From Sphingobacteruim zhuxiongii (GTDB lineage: Bacteria > Bacteroidota > Bacteroidia > Sphingobacteriales > Sphingobacteriaceae), in NCBI RefSeq assembly GCF_009557615.1, contig NZ_CP045652.1, forward strand, positions 3,906,001-3,970,000: DNA of 64,000 nucleotides. Direction: 5' to 3'. The notes beneath the pieces were generated by a model. It saw only the letters and a program-made list of their open reading frames with translations, was not told the origin of the DNA and made no database searches. Within the stretch, counting starts at the first letter, position 1; every line of letters starts with the position of its first letter. This document shows, piece after piece, positions 9,071 through 17,915 of the stretch. The translations under genes and the position numbers were made by a program.

Positions 9071-10492
9071 CTAATCTTCTTTAGAACCGTCATCTGCCAT
9101 TCGTACAATTTTAGGATGAAATGTAGCAATTGTATCTACTAAATCACGTTGTGCTTCCATAACGGTATGAATATCCTTATATGCCATTGGAGCCTCATCC
9201 ATTCCAGCGCCCAATAAAGTAACCCCATGATCAGAAAGCATAGCTTTCAAATCGTACTTATTAAGAGTTTTGACAGCTTTTGTTCGGCTCATCAATCGTC
9301 CAGCGCCATGCGAAGCCGAATTAATTGATGCCTCCTCTCCTTTTCCTCTAACTAAGAATCCAGGAGTCGCCATTGAACCTGGGATAATACCCAATGTCCC
9401 CTTCGAAGCTGGCGTAGCACCTTTTCTATGGACAATAACTTCTTGATTGTTCCATTTTTCCTTCCAAGCGAAATTATGATGATTTTCAATTTTCGCTAAC
9501 AATTCTGCGCCTACCGCTTTTCTGATCTTTTCATGAATAATCTCATGACAGGCTGACGCATAGTCTCCCGCTAAGTTCATCGCCAACCAATACTCTTGTC
9601 CTGCCTGCGAATCTAAATCTAAATAAGCAAGATGGCGAGCCATATAAGGCAACTTACAATTATCCATAGCAACTTTAGTATAATGGTCTGCAATTGTTGC
9701 ACCAAGGCCACGTGAGCCGGAATGTGTAAGCAAAGCAAGATATCTTCCTTTTTCAATAGCGAGATCTGCGTCTCCCTGATCAAATTCCATAATTCCAAAC
9801 TCTACGAAGTGATTCCCTCCCCCAGAAGATCCCAATTGGGTCCATGCTTTATCTTTCAAAGTAGAAACAAACGTATTCTCTGTAAAAGCTGCATGATCCA
9901 AAACGCTATGATTCGATCTTTCATTTTTCAAGAAACCATGACCTGCACCAAATTTTGTGTTATCCATCAATATTTGTTTAAGCACATCATGATGGGTTAA
10001 CAAATAAGACTCAGGTATATCAAAAATAGATAAAGCCATACGGCATCCAATATCTACTCCTACACCGTAAGGAATAACAGCGTTCCGAGTCGCTAGCACA
10101 CCACCAATTGGTAATCCATACCCTTGATGTGCATCAGGCATTAAGGCGCCAGCAACAGCTACAGGAAGACGCATGGCTGTATTCATTTGATCCCTTGCTC
10201 CTTGTTCAATATGCTCCTCACCAAACACAACGTATGCGTCATTGCTATCTTTCAATGCAATTAGCTCTTCGCTTTGAGCTGCCATATTTTGTAAGAATTC
10301 CGCAAGCGGTTTAAATATATTGTCCGTCATGAATTCCGCGGGATTTTCTAAAACCGCTTTATACTTAGCCAACATTTCCTCTCTTGAGAAACCTAATCGC
10401 TGCTTGTTGATCTGTAGTGCAATCCCTAACGAAATGTTTTCGGGAAACCCTAATTCAATCAAATCATATCCATTTATTCTCTTATTTTCCAT
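9071..10492 (-). CDS. rtcB: RNA-splicing ligase RtcB
   Basis: A 473-residue protein. RtcB joins RNA 2',3'-cyclic phosphate or 3'-phosphate ends to 5'-OH ends using GTP and Mn2+. Family motifs are all present: GVGVDIGCRMALS with the Asp and Cys metal ligands, GGGNHFVEFG with a His ligand, LLTHSGSRGLG, and NSASHGAGRLMSR with the His that becomes guanylylated. Length matches bacterial RtcB. It follows the slipin gene on the same strand with a 67-bp gap, and no rtcA cyclase gene is nearby. The upstream leader carries tRNA-like elements and the divergent gene is a WYL-type regulator, so the locus is best read as a stress-controlled RNA-repair operon. Confidence 0.95.
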   Translation of the reverse strand: MENKRINGYDLIELGFPENISLGIALQINKQRLGFSREEMLAKYKAVLENPAEFMTDNIFKPLAEFLQNMAAQSEELIALKDSNDAYVVFGEEHIEQGARDQMNTAMRLPVAVAGALMPDAHQGYGLPIGGVLATRNAVIPYGVGVDIGCRMALSIFDIPESYLLTHHDVLKQILMDNTKFGAGHGFLKNERSNHSVLDHAAFTENTFVSTLKDKAWTQLGSSGGGNHFVEFGIMEFDQGDADLAIEKGRYLALLTHSGSRGLGATIADHYTKVAMDNCKLPYMARHLAYLDLDSQAGQEYWLAMNLAGDYASACHEIIHEKIRKAVGAELLAKIENHHNFAWKEKWNNQEVIVHRKGATPASKGTLGIIPGSMATPGFLVRGKGEEASINSASHGAGRLMSRTKAVKTLNKYDLKAMLSDHGVTLLGAGMDEAPMAYKDIHTVMEAQRDLVDTIATFHPKIVRMADDGSKED

Positions 10493-10559
10493 TTTAATTC
10501 ATTCTAAATGCAAGAGACAATTACACTCCATCGTCTCTTGCGCCTCTTTATACCTCTTA

Positions 10560-11654
10560 TTATTTTACGAACAATTGCTTTAATTGATCGACTATTTGCC
10601 CATTACCAGACACCGAAATGCTATTGATTTTTTCCGCTATTTTCTCAACATACTCCATCTCTTTCAACTTGAATAGCATCGCATTATCTTCCATCAACTT
10701 CGCAGTATTCATCAAACTTCTAGTCGAAGCAGTCTCTTCTCTTCGAGTGATAATATTGGCTTGAGCTCTTTTCTCAGCAAGCAATACTTGATTCATTATC
10801 TCTCGAATATCGCCTGGAAGAATAATATCTTTGATACCAGCAATCATAACTTTTACACCTAACAAATCCACTTGATCTGCTGTCGAAGAAATTACATGCT
10901 CTGCGATTTCAACCTTATTCTCCATCAACTCGTCTAAAGTTAATTGCCCAACGAAAGAGCGCAATGCTAACTGCATCAATACGTAAAGCTGCTTTTCAAA
11001 CTCTTTATTATTTAACAAAGCTTTTATGATATCCAGCACTTGGTATTGCGCCGAAAAGTTTATACGAATTTGAGCTTTATCCTTTGTTAATATCTCTTGT
11101 CCAATAATCTCCAAATTAATCAGACGCATATCTGCCTTAGCAATATCAATCTTTGTACTGTTTTTCCACCAAGTGTACTCACCAGCTTCCAAAATTTGAT
11201 TGAACTTTCCGTCAATAAACATCAAAGCCCTTTCAGATGGCGCGACTGTGAAGCGTCGCACGTAGTTTGAAAATACAGCAAAGTTCAACCAAACTTTACT
11301 AACGCGTTCTGAAATTTCAATCGCTGAAAGATCTTCTATTTGAAAAGTGTATTCATAAATTCCTTTCCAAAATATATAGCGTCCAGGACCAAGTATTTCC
11401 TTAAAATTATGATTCATGGCGACAATACAGATCTCCGAATCACCAACTTCTACCGGGTGAACTCTTTCTTTAAATCCTTCAATTTGCAATAATAAATCTA
11501 TCTCAAAGGCTGACCGAAAAGGTTTAGTAATATCATAGATTTCGTATTTTTTGCCAAAGCCAATCCAATGCTTACCTGTAGTCAAGACGCGAATTGGCGC
11601 CTCATCTTTTATCAACAACCCAATTTCATTTCCGTTTATTGTAATCCTTTTCAT
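10560..11654 (-). CDS. Slipin (SPFH/Band 7 domain) protein of the RNA-repair operon
   Basis: A 364-residue protein. Residues 130-300 have the SPFH/Band-7 pattern (APSERALMFIDGKFNQIL, then an Ala-rich helix with EKRAQANIITRREETAST), as in slipins and prohibitins. There is no obvious N-terminal membrane hairpin, although the first 120 residues form an extra domain with repeated W/F-G-K motifs (LTTGKHWIGFGKKYEIYD; LGPGRYIFWKG). The end is a coiled coil. Known: slipin genes recur beside rtcB in bacterial RNA-repair operons, though their role is unsettled. Here it is the first protein gene downstream of the tRNA-like leader. Confidence 0.85.
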   Translation of the reverse strand: MKRITINGNEIGLLIKDEAPIRVLTTGKHWIGFGKKYEIYDITKPFRSAFEIDLLLQIEGFKERVHPVEVGDSEICIVAMNHNFKEILGPGRYIFWKGIYEYTFQIEDLSAIEISERVSKVWLNFAVFSNYVRRFTVAPSERALMFIDGKFNQILEAGEYTWWKNSTKIDIAKADMRLINLEIIGQEILTKDKAQIRINFSAQYQVLDIIKALLNNKEFEKQLYVLMQLALRSFVGQLTLDELMENKVEIAEHVISSTADQVDLLGVKVMIAGIKDIILPGDIREIMNQVLLAEKRAQANIITRREETASTRSLMNTAKLMEDNAMLFKLKEMEYVEKIAEKINSISVSGNGQIVDQLKQLFVK

Positions 11655-11983
11655 AATATCTTTATTTAAATTTTTATCTATTTATGTTTAATAAAGCTTT
11701 TCATTTTTTCAATCTTCAATCTAAGTCGGAACGCAAAAGGAACGATTGACTCAAGTGGAATTTACGGTTATGACTAAAGTTTAGTTTCGAATTGAAATAA
11801 CCTTTTATCACAAAAGAGTTTCCGATGGAATCAGTCATTTGTCTTGCATTGCTAAGACTTAAATGGAATGTTATCGAGATTAAAAAAAATCATCTCCTAA
11901 CTGATTAAAAAAAGAAAAGCTTGAATACGAGACTTTTTGGAAGAAAGTCATAACTTGAAAAGCTTTCGCTTTTCCAACCGAAG
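11655..11983 (-). other. Structured leader of the slipin-rtcB operon
   Basis: A 329-bp segment without a gene, between the tRNA-like elements and the slipin start. On the minus strand it has a hairpin at 11957-11974 (GAAAAGC, GAAA tetraloop, GCTTTTC) and one at 11931-11949 (GACTTT, 7-base loop CTTCCAA, AAAGTC). The second has the shape of an anticodon arm with loop C-T-TCC-A-A. A further GCTTTTC followed by seven T (about 11911-11923) can compete for the first hairpin's left arm and would make a terminator, so attenuation between RNA and coding parts is possible. The last 250 bp before slipin show no clear structure and no TAnnTTTG box. Confidence 0.45.
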
Positions 11984-12060
11984 ACACATAGCATTGATGT
12001 GTGTGGGACTCGAACCCACCATTTTTAGAGCCACACTCAATCCAGAACTACCTTTTTAAG
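11984..12060 (-). ncRNA. tRNA-like element 2 (T-arm, D-arm-like part)
   Basis: On the minus strand the segment has a perfect T-arm at 12003-12019: GTGGG, loop TTCGAGT, CCCAC. Upstream is a D-arm-like piece, TA then GTTC, loop TGGATT (with the GG of tRNA D-loops), then GAGT. Between them are only 15 bases, too few for an anticodon arm plus variable loop. The four bases after the T-stem (ACAC) can pair with GTGT just after the D-like stem, giving an acceptor-like helix stacked on the T-arm. A hairpin ACACAT/ATGTGT with a 7-base loop (11984-12002) can compete. It is therefore a tRNA mimic, not a working tRNA. Known parallel: YrlA-type Y RNAs near rtcB genes in other bacteria carry a tRNA-like module. 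Confidence 0.6.
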
Positions 12061-12182
12061 GGAAGCAGGAATCGAACCTGCGAGTGCAGCGGTGTACTTT
12101 TAAGACCGAAATATCGTATCAGTATATTGTATTCAAAAGAATCAATACTATCCTGCTATACAGAAACAAAAATCTAGGATAG
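12061..12182 (-). ncRNA. tRNA-like element 1 (perfect T-arm, no cloverleaf)
   Basis: On the minus strand there is a perfect T-arm at 12065-12081: GCAGG, loop TTCGATT, CCTGC. About 25 bases before it lies CTTAAAA, which looks like a Leu(UAA) anticodon loop, and GTACACCGCTGCAC, a possible long variable arm. No 5' acceptor partner for TTCCCTT is found. Instead, AGCAGGA (about 12149-12155) can pair over seven bases with TCCTGCT, which is the 3' half of the T-arm, and AGGATAG can pair with CTATCCT further upstream (12176-12182). The RNA could thus switch between a T-arm form and a long-range form. Ends are not known; the limits given cover the paired segments. Confidence 0.55.
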
Positions 12183-12293
12183 ATAAATGACTTAAAAGTT
12201 TCTTTTTGCTTTTTCTGAAGCAAATATCTTTAAGCTTTTACTGTGAATCAAAGAACAATGTCATTGCTGACAATACAAAGATGCACAGCTATG

Positions 12294-12313
12294 TGCGCAG
12301 CATATTTGCGCAG
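12294..12313. promoter_or_regulatory. Paired TGCGCAG sites, possible WYL regulator operator
   Basis: The 7-mer TGCGCAG occurs at 12294-12300 and 12307-12313, 13 bp apart. A third copy is at 12428-12434, inside the WYL gene promoter, and a fourth at 12664-12670, within the WYL coding region. They are GC-rich words in very AT-rich DNA between two divergent units, which suits a regulator binding site. The pair lies about 110-130 bp upstream of the tRNA-like element on the minus strand. Confidence 0.4.
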
Positions 12314-12426
12314 ATAAAGAAGCATAATAAAAAGACAAAAATTAATCATAACACCCTTATTATCAAATACATTAATTTCCACACAAACGAACATAAAATA
12401 ACAAATCAACCATATACGCAAATCTA

Positions 12427-12457
12427 TTGCGCAGTAAACTTGGTTTAACTATCTTTG
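12427..12457 (+). promoter_or_regulatory. Promoter of the WYL regulator gene
   Basis: TTG at 12427-12429 and TATCTTTG at 12450-12457 match the Bacteroidota -33 and -7 (TAnnTTTG) elements with a 20-bp gap. A TGCGCAG copy (12428-12434) overlaps the -33 element, so autoregulation is likely if that word is the operator. Confidence 0.6.
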
Positions 12458-12485
12458 GTATATTCATAAATTTCATGCTTTAAGG

Positions 12486-13526
12486 ATGTCCGTTAATAAA
12501 CTCGCATTAATTCGATATAAAATAATAGACAAATGTCTTCGTCAAAGCCATCGAAAATGGACTTTAGATGATCTTATTGAAAAGGTTTCTGATGAACTTT
12601 ATGAGTTAGAAGGCATACACTCTGGCATTAGTAAGCGCACGATTCAGGGGGATATTCAAATTATGCGCAGCAACAAATTAAGTTATAATGCTCCAATTGT
12701 TGTGACAGAACGAAAATACTACAGTTATTCGGATCCGAATTACAGTATCAGCAACTCTCCAATATCTAATCTAGATATTGAAAAAATCAAGGAGGTCGTG
12801 GATGTTTTAAAACACCTTAATGGCTTCGCCTATTTTGAGGAAATGAGCGACCTGATTGTACGGCTTGAAAACAACCTCAGCAAAACTGAGGGGAAACAGA
12901 AGTCTGTTATACAAATGGAAAGCAACAAGTTACTAAAGGGCTTAGAATGGATAACTCCACTTCATAAAGCGATTCGGGAAGAGATACCTCTTCTTATTAC
13001 CTATAAGTCGTTTAAATCGAAAGAAAGTATCGATACTGTATATTATCCTTATTTACTGAAAGAATATAGAAATCGCTGGTTTGTCATTTGCTTACCGAAG
13101 AGATCCGACACATTAATCACACTAGCGCTTGATCGTATCGTTGAAATTCAAGAAATGGCAAAAACTGGATTTATCTCCTATGAAGGCGTAGATTTCGAAC
13201 GTTATTTTGATGATACAATTGGTGTCAGTAAAAGTCCCAGGGATAGAGGACAAAGGGTGATCATCGAAGTAGATACGAAGAATGCCCCTTACGTGGAGAC
13301 AAAACCTATACATCATTCCCAAACAATTGTTAGACGGAGAGAGAATGGCAATATCGTGATTAGAATAGATGTTGTGCTAAATTATGAATTAGAGCGAGAG
13401 ATTTTAGGATTCGGAGAAAACATGACGGTAATCTCACCTTCGATTTTAAGGAAACGAATTAACAGCCGACTTCAAAGAGCACTCAAACACTACGACGACC
13501 CAGACATCGAACCCATGCGACGATAG
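12486..13526 (+). CDS. WYL-domain transcriptional regulator
   Basis: A 346-residue protein. Residues 5-75 are a winged helix-turn-helix (KWTLDDLIEKVSDELYE, then SKRTIQGDIQIMRSN). Residues 155-240 form a WYL domain (LHKAIREEIPLLITYKSF; YYPYLLKEYRNRWFVIC; LDRIVEI), and 255-335 the WCX extension. Known: WYL domains bind nucleic-acid or nucleotide ligands and regulate stress, DNA-damage and defence genes. It is divergent from the tRNA-like/slipin/rtcB unit in the position that RtcR holds in proteobacterial rtc operons, so I infer that it controls that operon, perhaps in response to RNA fragments. The ATG follows a TAnnTTTG promoter by 28 bp. Confidence 0.85.
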   Translation: MSVNKLALIRYKIIDKCLRQSHRKWTLDDLIEKVSDELYELEGIHSGISKRTIQGDIQIMRSNKLSYNAPIVVTERKYYSYSDPNYSISNSPISNLDIEKIKEVVDVLKHLNGFAYFEEMSDLIVRLENNLSKTEGKQKSVIQMESNKLLKGLEWITPLHKAIREEIPLLITYKSFKSKESIDTVYYPYLLKEYRNRWFVICLPKRSDTLITLALDRIVEIQEMAKTGFISYEGVDFERYFDDTIGVSKSPRDRGQRVIIEVDTKNAPYVETKPIHHSQTIVRRRENGNIVIRIDVVLNYELEREILGFGENMTVISPSILRKRINSRLQRALKHYDDPDIEPMRR

Positions 13527-13635
13527 CGCTTAGTCTTTTAAGGCGAATTAAACGCCGTTGTTACGAAAGCTCGTAAAATCCCCTCGGAGATATCTGTTCA
13601 AAAATACACTTGCTTTGATAGGAATAAAAAGAAGA

Positions 13636-13660
13636 CGGGCTACTAACTTAATAGAGCCCG
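13636..13660 (-). terminator. Terminator of the PVC-type protein gene
   Basis: CGGGCT (13636-13641) pairs with AGCCCG (13655-13660). On the minus strand this is followed by TCTTCTTTTTATT, so it would end the gene stopping at 13769. Confidence 0.65.
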
Positions 13661-13768
13661 CCCCAGTATAGCATCTTAATCTTCTAAAAGAACGTATTGA
13701 TGTGGAGAACTGACAAATAAACCCCTATATCATGAAACGCCCTTTATCAAGATTCTGATTGTTCTGTC

Positions 13769-16700
13769 CTATTTCATAGTCTTGTAGGAGTCCGGCAATG
13801 ACTTTAGATAGGCCATCAAATCAGACAGCTCTTCATTACTTAAACTCTTTTCCAGCCCTGGTGGCATCATGGACACAGCATGCTGTTCCGAGGAAATGAT
13901 TTCAGACCTTGGAATTCTCACTTCAGCCCCTGGGCCAACCGACAGGATAACGAGATCTGGAAGTTGTTCTTTTATCACACCTAGATAAGTTTTCGTTTTT
14001 GTCTTTATCTGATAGGTATCGTATTCCCTAGCAAAACTCACGCTTGGGTAGACGATTGCTTCCAAAATATCATGGCTGGATCTGATTTCGCCAATATTGC
14101 TTAAGTCAGGTCCAAAATGAGCTCCTTCTAAACCTACAGCATGACAGGTAAAACAAGCGGCCTTCCCAAAAAACAACTTACGCCCGCGATCGAGATCTCC
14201 GCGACTTAAGGTTGCTTCTAATTTCTCTAATTTTGCTAGACGCTCTGCATGACGTGTTTTCAAAGCTTCCATTAATGGTTTCCCTTCCTTCTGAACCTTT
14301 TCAGGAAAATTTGCCAATAGTTTTTGCATATCTTGCTCTGAGAGATTATCCAATCGGTCTGTGGTCTGACTTAGCGCTTTTATAAGCGCGGATCCGACAA
14401 CTTCACTATTGCTTCCTTCAAATGCTGTCATCAAACTTGGGAGAAGAAATAAATCTACCGATGCAACATATTGCTCAGCAAGAACCTCGAGCTGTGCTTC
14501 GTTAAGTTTAGACCGAGCTATTAGTCGGGAAGCAGACTGACGGATTGGAGATTCCGCAGGAGGCTTTAAGAATCCCGTCAATATTTGAAACTCCTTATCG
14601 GAAAGCTCCGGCTTACTCATTCCGCGTGCAGCCAGTGCCCCTATCCTGAAATCAGCATCCACAGAACTATCCTCAATAATTTTCGACAGCTCTTGATTGA
14701 GTGACGGCAACCTTCGAGATTCAATCAAATTCAGAACACTTCGTTTCAATACATCATCTTTTGACCGAAGCAGATTCCCCAACTGCATTGTCCAGATCTT
14801 CGGCAACTCTTTCACCGGACTTTCTGAAATAACAGTAAGCAGCAATTCTTTCCAAGATGTAGAAGCTTCACCATTCGCTAGCTCCTTCGCCATATAGCTT
14901 TGAATTTTCTCATTTTGACTGAATGTTATCAATAACTTTTGAATGGAATTGAGCTCTTCCTTGTCTAGCGCTTCGATGTTCAGCCCGGTTTGGAGGAAAG
15001 TAATCACCATATCAGCCCATTTGGGGCGATGGGAAGCAACCCATATGCCGGTATTTCGTAAAGTCTTCTGATTACTTTGTAAAAAAGCCAATAGCTGTTC
15101 CTGTCTTAGTGGCGATTCATCCATTTGATCAAGAGCAATAAGAGCAGCCTTCCGGGTACCTTCTCCTCCACTAGTCAATGCAGGAATCAACAGGTCTGGT
15201 TTTTTAAGTATAATTAAACTGTGAATAATTGAGTGTTCAACAAAACGATCGTTTGGATTGTCAGCAGCTTTTAATAATGCTGGTATACATCGCGGATCTC
15301 CAATTTGTCCGAGTGCGGTCGCAGCTTGACGACGAACGGATGCTGAATCTCGTTCAACCATTTGCATAAGCACATCTACGGACTCCCGATCTCTAGCAAG
15401 ACCGAGACTACGTACGGCGGCCACCCGAACCATTGCGCTCTTATCCTGGAGCGCTGTACGAACCGCGGCGATCGCTTCCTTAGTTGCAATGCGCGCCAAG
15501 GCAAAAACACTCGAAATTCTATTTCCTTCCACCTTATCACCAAGCATCCCGACTAAAGATGGTACAGCGTTAGGTCCCGCTGCAACTAATCTTTCAACAG
15601 CTGCATCCCTAACCATGACACGCTGGTCATTTAAATATCCAACAAGATCTTCAGGCTTGCGCTTATCGAGTTCAAGTTCTTTTCCCCATGGATCGTTAAC
15701 GGGTTTTGCGTCCTTTTTTCGAATCCTATAAATTCCACCTCGAACGTCTGGTTTGGCGACACGCGATAAAGGACATCCTTCGATAAACCAACCTCCAGTA
15801 ATGATTACTAATAAACTTCCATCGGCATCTTGAAGAACATCGGTAGGATGTGTATCTGGATTTTTTGAGGTCATAAAATCCTCCTCCACTGTCTTGAATG
15901 TAGCACCTGTTGGCGTAATCCGATGTCTCGTGATTTTACCGGTATTGAACACAGCACTAAATAAATCACCATCATAATCCTGTCCGAGACCATCCCCTCG
16001 GTATCGCAATAAACCCGAGTGTGCTATTCTTGGTAATTTTGTCATAACTGGCATTAACTCTCCAGTCAATTTTAATTGATCTTCGTCGATAACACTATTA
16101 TATTTCGGATACACTCCGCCTTCAACCCAATGCATAAGGGCATCTCGTTGTCCATTTTGTGGATCAGTGAAATATGTCATCGTTCCTATAGTCTCACCTC
16201 CAGGCATGAAGACCATCTCAATCGTATTGTCAAATCCTCCACCAGCAACTGGCTCTAGTCCAGTTCCATCCGGACGACAACGCCATATTCTCGCACCTTT
16301 ACCTTTTAGCTGAGTTCCTTCTTTGGTTTTAATATCAAAACTGCGACGGGCGTCACATAGATACAGCCATCCATCAGGGCCCATAAATGGCCCATGCAAG
16401 GTAGCAGCATTGGCATTGAGTACCCACCCGTTTAGAATGACCTCTTTTTTATCTGCTTTTCCATCATTCTCTGTGTCGGTATAACGCATTAAATTTGGAG
16501 GTGCCGCAGCATACAAACTCCCTTGATAGAAAGTTCCACCCATTGGTAGCGGTATACTATCTACGTAAATTGTACTTTTATCAAATTTCCCATCTCCATC
16601 CGAATCCTCCAGAAGGCGGATATGATAGCTTGGTTCAGCGAGCATTTTTTCCGTTCCCATCGTATTTACGCCCGTCGATTCGAACACAAACAATCGACCC

Positions 16701-17011
16701 TGATCGTCAAAGCTTGCGAACATTGGAAAGGAAATAAGATCTGGCGATACAGCCTCTTCTATTACAAAACCATCTGGGACATTTAGATAGGACATTAACT
16801 CCGTGGTCTTCTCAGATTTTTGTCCACAGCTGGAAAGCATTGACAAACAGAATCCCATTGCAAGGAATAAAATTGTTGAAAAAATTGAGCTTACCTTAGG
16901 CGATTCATTTATCGTCGCCGAATTCAGTATAGACTTCTGGTCTATCTCGGTCGGGATAACACTTTTAAAGAATCGCTGACCAACAATATTATTCTTTCTA
17001 AAACTCATCAT
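13769..17011 (-). CDS. PVC-type haem-binding dehydrogenase-like lipoprotein with HEAT repeats
   Basis: About 1080 residues from the ATG at 17011; the frame is open further upstream to 17134 but that part does not look coding. A hydrophobic stretch ends in LSSC (lipoprotein cysteine). Then come a dehydrogenase-like propeller (SYLNVPDGFVIEEAVSPDL; DDQGRLFVFESTG; GPDGWLYLCDARRSFD; DVLQDADGSLLVI), HEAT-like helical repeats (ALARIATKEAIAAVRTAL; ATALGQIGDPRCIPALLKA), and a C-terminal cytochrome c domain with CFTCH and later methionine candidates. This order defines the PVC-type haem-binding proteins of Planctomycetes and Bacteroidota, thought to oxidise sugars or related alcohols. Its propeller resembles the 3226-4713 protein. 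The exact start is uncertain. Confidence 0.8.
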   Translation of the reverse strand: MMSFRKNNIVGQRFFKSVIPTEIDQKSILNSATINESPKVSSIFSTILFLAMGFCLSMLSSCGQKSEKTTELMSYLNVPDGFVIEEAVSPDLISFPMFASFDDQGRLFVFESTGVNTMGTEKMLAEPSYHIRLLEDSDGDGKFDKSTIYVDSIPLPMGGTFYQGSLYAAAPPNLMRYTDTENDGKADKKEVILNGWVLNANAATLHGPFMGPDGWLYLCDARRSFDIKTKEGTQLKGKGARIWRCRPDGTGLEPVAGGGFDNTIEMVFMPGGETIGTMTYFTDPQNGQRDALMHWVEGGVYPKYNSVIDEDQLKLTGELMPVMTKLPRIAHSGLLRYRGDGLGQDYDGDLFSAVFNTGKITRHRITPTGATFKTVEEDFMTSKNPDTHPTDVLQDADGSLLVIITGGWFIEGCPLSRVAKPDVRGGIYRIRKKDAKPVNDPWGKELELDKRKPEDLVGYLNDQRVMVRDAAVERLVAAGPNAVPSLVGMLGDKVEGNRISSVFALARIATKEAIAAVRTALQDKSAMVRVAAVRSLGLARDRESVDVLMQMVERDSASVRRQAATALGQIGDPRCIPALLKAADNPNDRFVEHSIIHSLIILKKPDLLIPALTSGGEGTRKAALIALDQMDESPLRQEQLLAFLQSNQKTLRNTGIWVASHRPKWADMVITFLQTGLNIEALDKEELNSIQKLLITFSQNEKIQSYMAKELANGEASTSWKELLLTVISESPVKELPKIWTMQLGNLLRSKDDVLKRSVLNLIESRRLPSLNQELSKIIEDSSVDADFRIGALAARGMSKPELSDKEFQILTGFLKPPAESPIRQSASRLIARSKLNEAQLEVLAEQYVASVDLFLLPSLMTAFEGSNSEVVGSALIKALSQTTDRLDNLSEQDMQKLLANFPEKVQKEGKPLMEALKTRHAERLAKLEKLEATLSRGDLDRGRKLFFGKAACFTCHAVGLEGAHFGPDLSNIGEIRSSHDILEAIVYPSVSFAREYDTYQIKTKTKTYLGVIKEQLPDLVILSVGPGAEVRIPRSEIISSEQHAVSMMPPGLEKSLSNEELSDLMAYLKSLPDSYKTMK

Positions 17012-17161
17012 CTTCTGTTTTTTCAAATAAGCTGAAAATCTTACATAGCACTTTTGAGCATGTATCAAATTGGAGATAATAATTATCACATTACAAGGGA
17101 TATTCTCTCGAATGGTACCTGAACAACAATTCACGAATCATTCATTAATAACAATATGTTT

Positions 17162-17377
17162 CTAAAGCAACTCGATAAACTGGCAGACACATCCTAATTG
17201 ATTAGGACTATTATCTTGAACGACATCCATAGCTTTTTCTTCATTCTCGATAATCTTAAATGCATGTATAAACAAGACGCTCCAATACCGTTCATAAATC
17301 TCCGTAAAAGCTGCATGATCATCAGTTTTAACACGAGCAAATAACTGTGCATCAGTATACTCACTTAATAAACTCAT
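17162..17377 (-). pseudogene. Truncated ECF sigma factor remnant
   Basis: The frame encodes region 2 of an ECF sigma-70 factor: YTDAQLFARVKTDDHAAFTE, then IYERYWSVLFIHAFKII and EEKAMDVVQD. A functional relative would continue through an aromatic helix to region 4. Here the reading changes to SPNQLGCVCQFIELL and stops after 71 residues. Region 4, needed for -35 recognition, is absent. No frame within the next 150 bp restores it, so a deletion rather than a single frameshift is likely. I chose the ATG at 17377; an upstream ATG at 17416 adds a non-sigma-like leader. Confidence 0.75.
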
Positions 17378-17733
17378 TATGAAAAATTTAGGTCCTCTCC
17401 GAGAGCTTGTGTACACAAGGTAATCAAATATAGTAAAATCATTTTTATTATCAATAGCTCTGAATTAGAGATTCACAAGGCAGAAACTAAAACGGTATAT
17501 TCTCTTTTAGCTTAAATTATGAGCAAGTGCGACTAAATTTTTAATTTTAGTCGACCTTGTTTGAGCGACTTCCTTTTAAATTAATATCGGGGAGAAAAAG
17601 GCGATCAAAACATACTTTAGCATAGTGTTTTATTTACTTAAAAATACTAATACGGATCAGTATAAAACGTTAAATAATTATAATTATTGATTTTCAAATA
17701 TGTTTGTTTTAAGCCAAACTGTTATACGAATCC

Positions 17734-17863
17734 TACCTTTGCGCCACAACAACTTAGGGGGCACATCGAGGGACCAATATTATTAAAAATCAACGAGTTG
17801 TACTTTTGAAGTAAACTATAAAAAACGTATAGAAATGTATGTTCTATAACAATTGCGCTATAA
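17734..17863 (+). ncRNA. Candidate small RNA / orphan promoter-leader copy 1
   Basis: TACCTTTG (17734-17741) is followed by GCCACAACAACT and a G-rich GGGGGGCA. A homologous stretch of about 100 bp occurs at 18146-18262, and the first 30 bp also form the hemW leader. Both 100-bp copies share an AAAAATCAA block and end in an ATAGAA/TTCTAT hairpin with different loops, as expected if the RNA hairpin is kept. No reading frame follows. It may be a decayed leader or a small RNA. Confidence 0.4.
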
Positions 17864-17915
17864 TTATTTCGTTAAACAGAATTCAAATAGGCCTTTTGAA
17901 ATAACAAATGAATAA

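Noticed and set aside
12001..12182. Two ordinary tRNA genes
   Set aside because: T-arms are perfect, but no matching 5' acceptor strands exist and the anticodon region is too short or unpaired in both, so functional tRNAs are not supported.
12206..12448. 80-residue ORF on the plus strand
   Set aside because: Low-complexity Asn/Lys/Ile-rich translation across the divergent promoter region and over the WYL promoter; no family resemblance.
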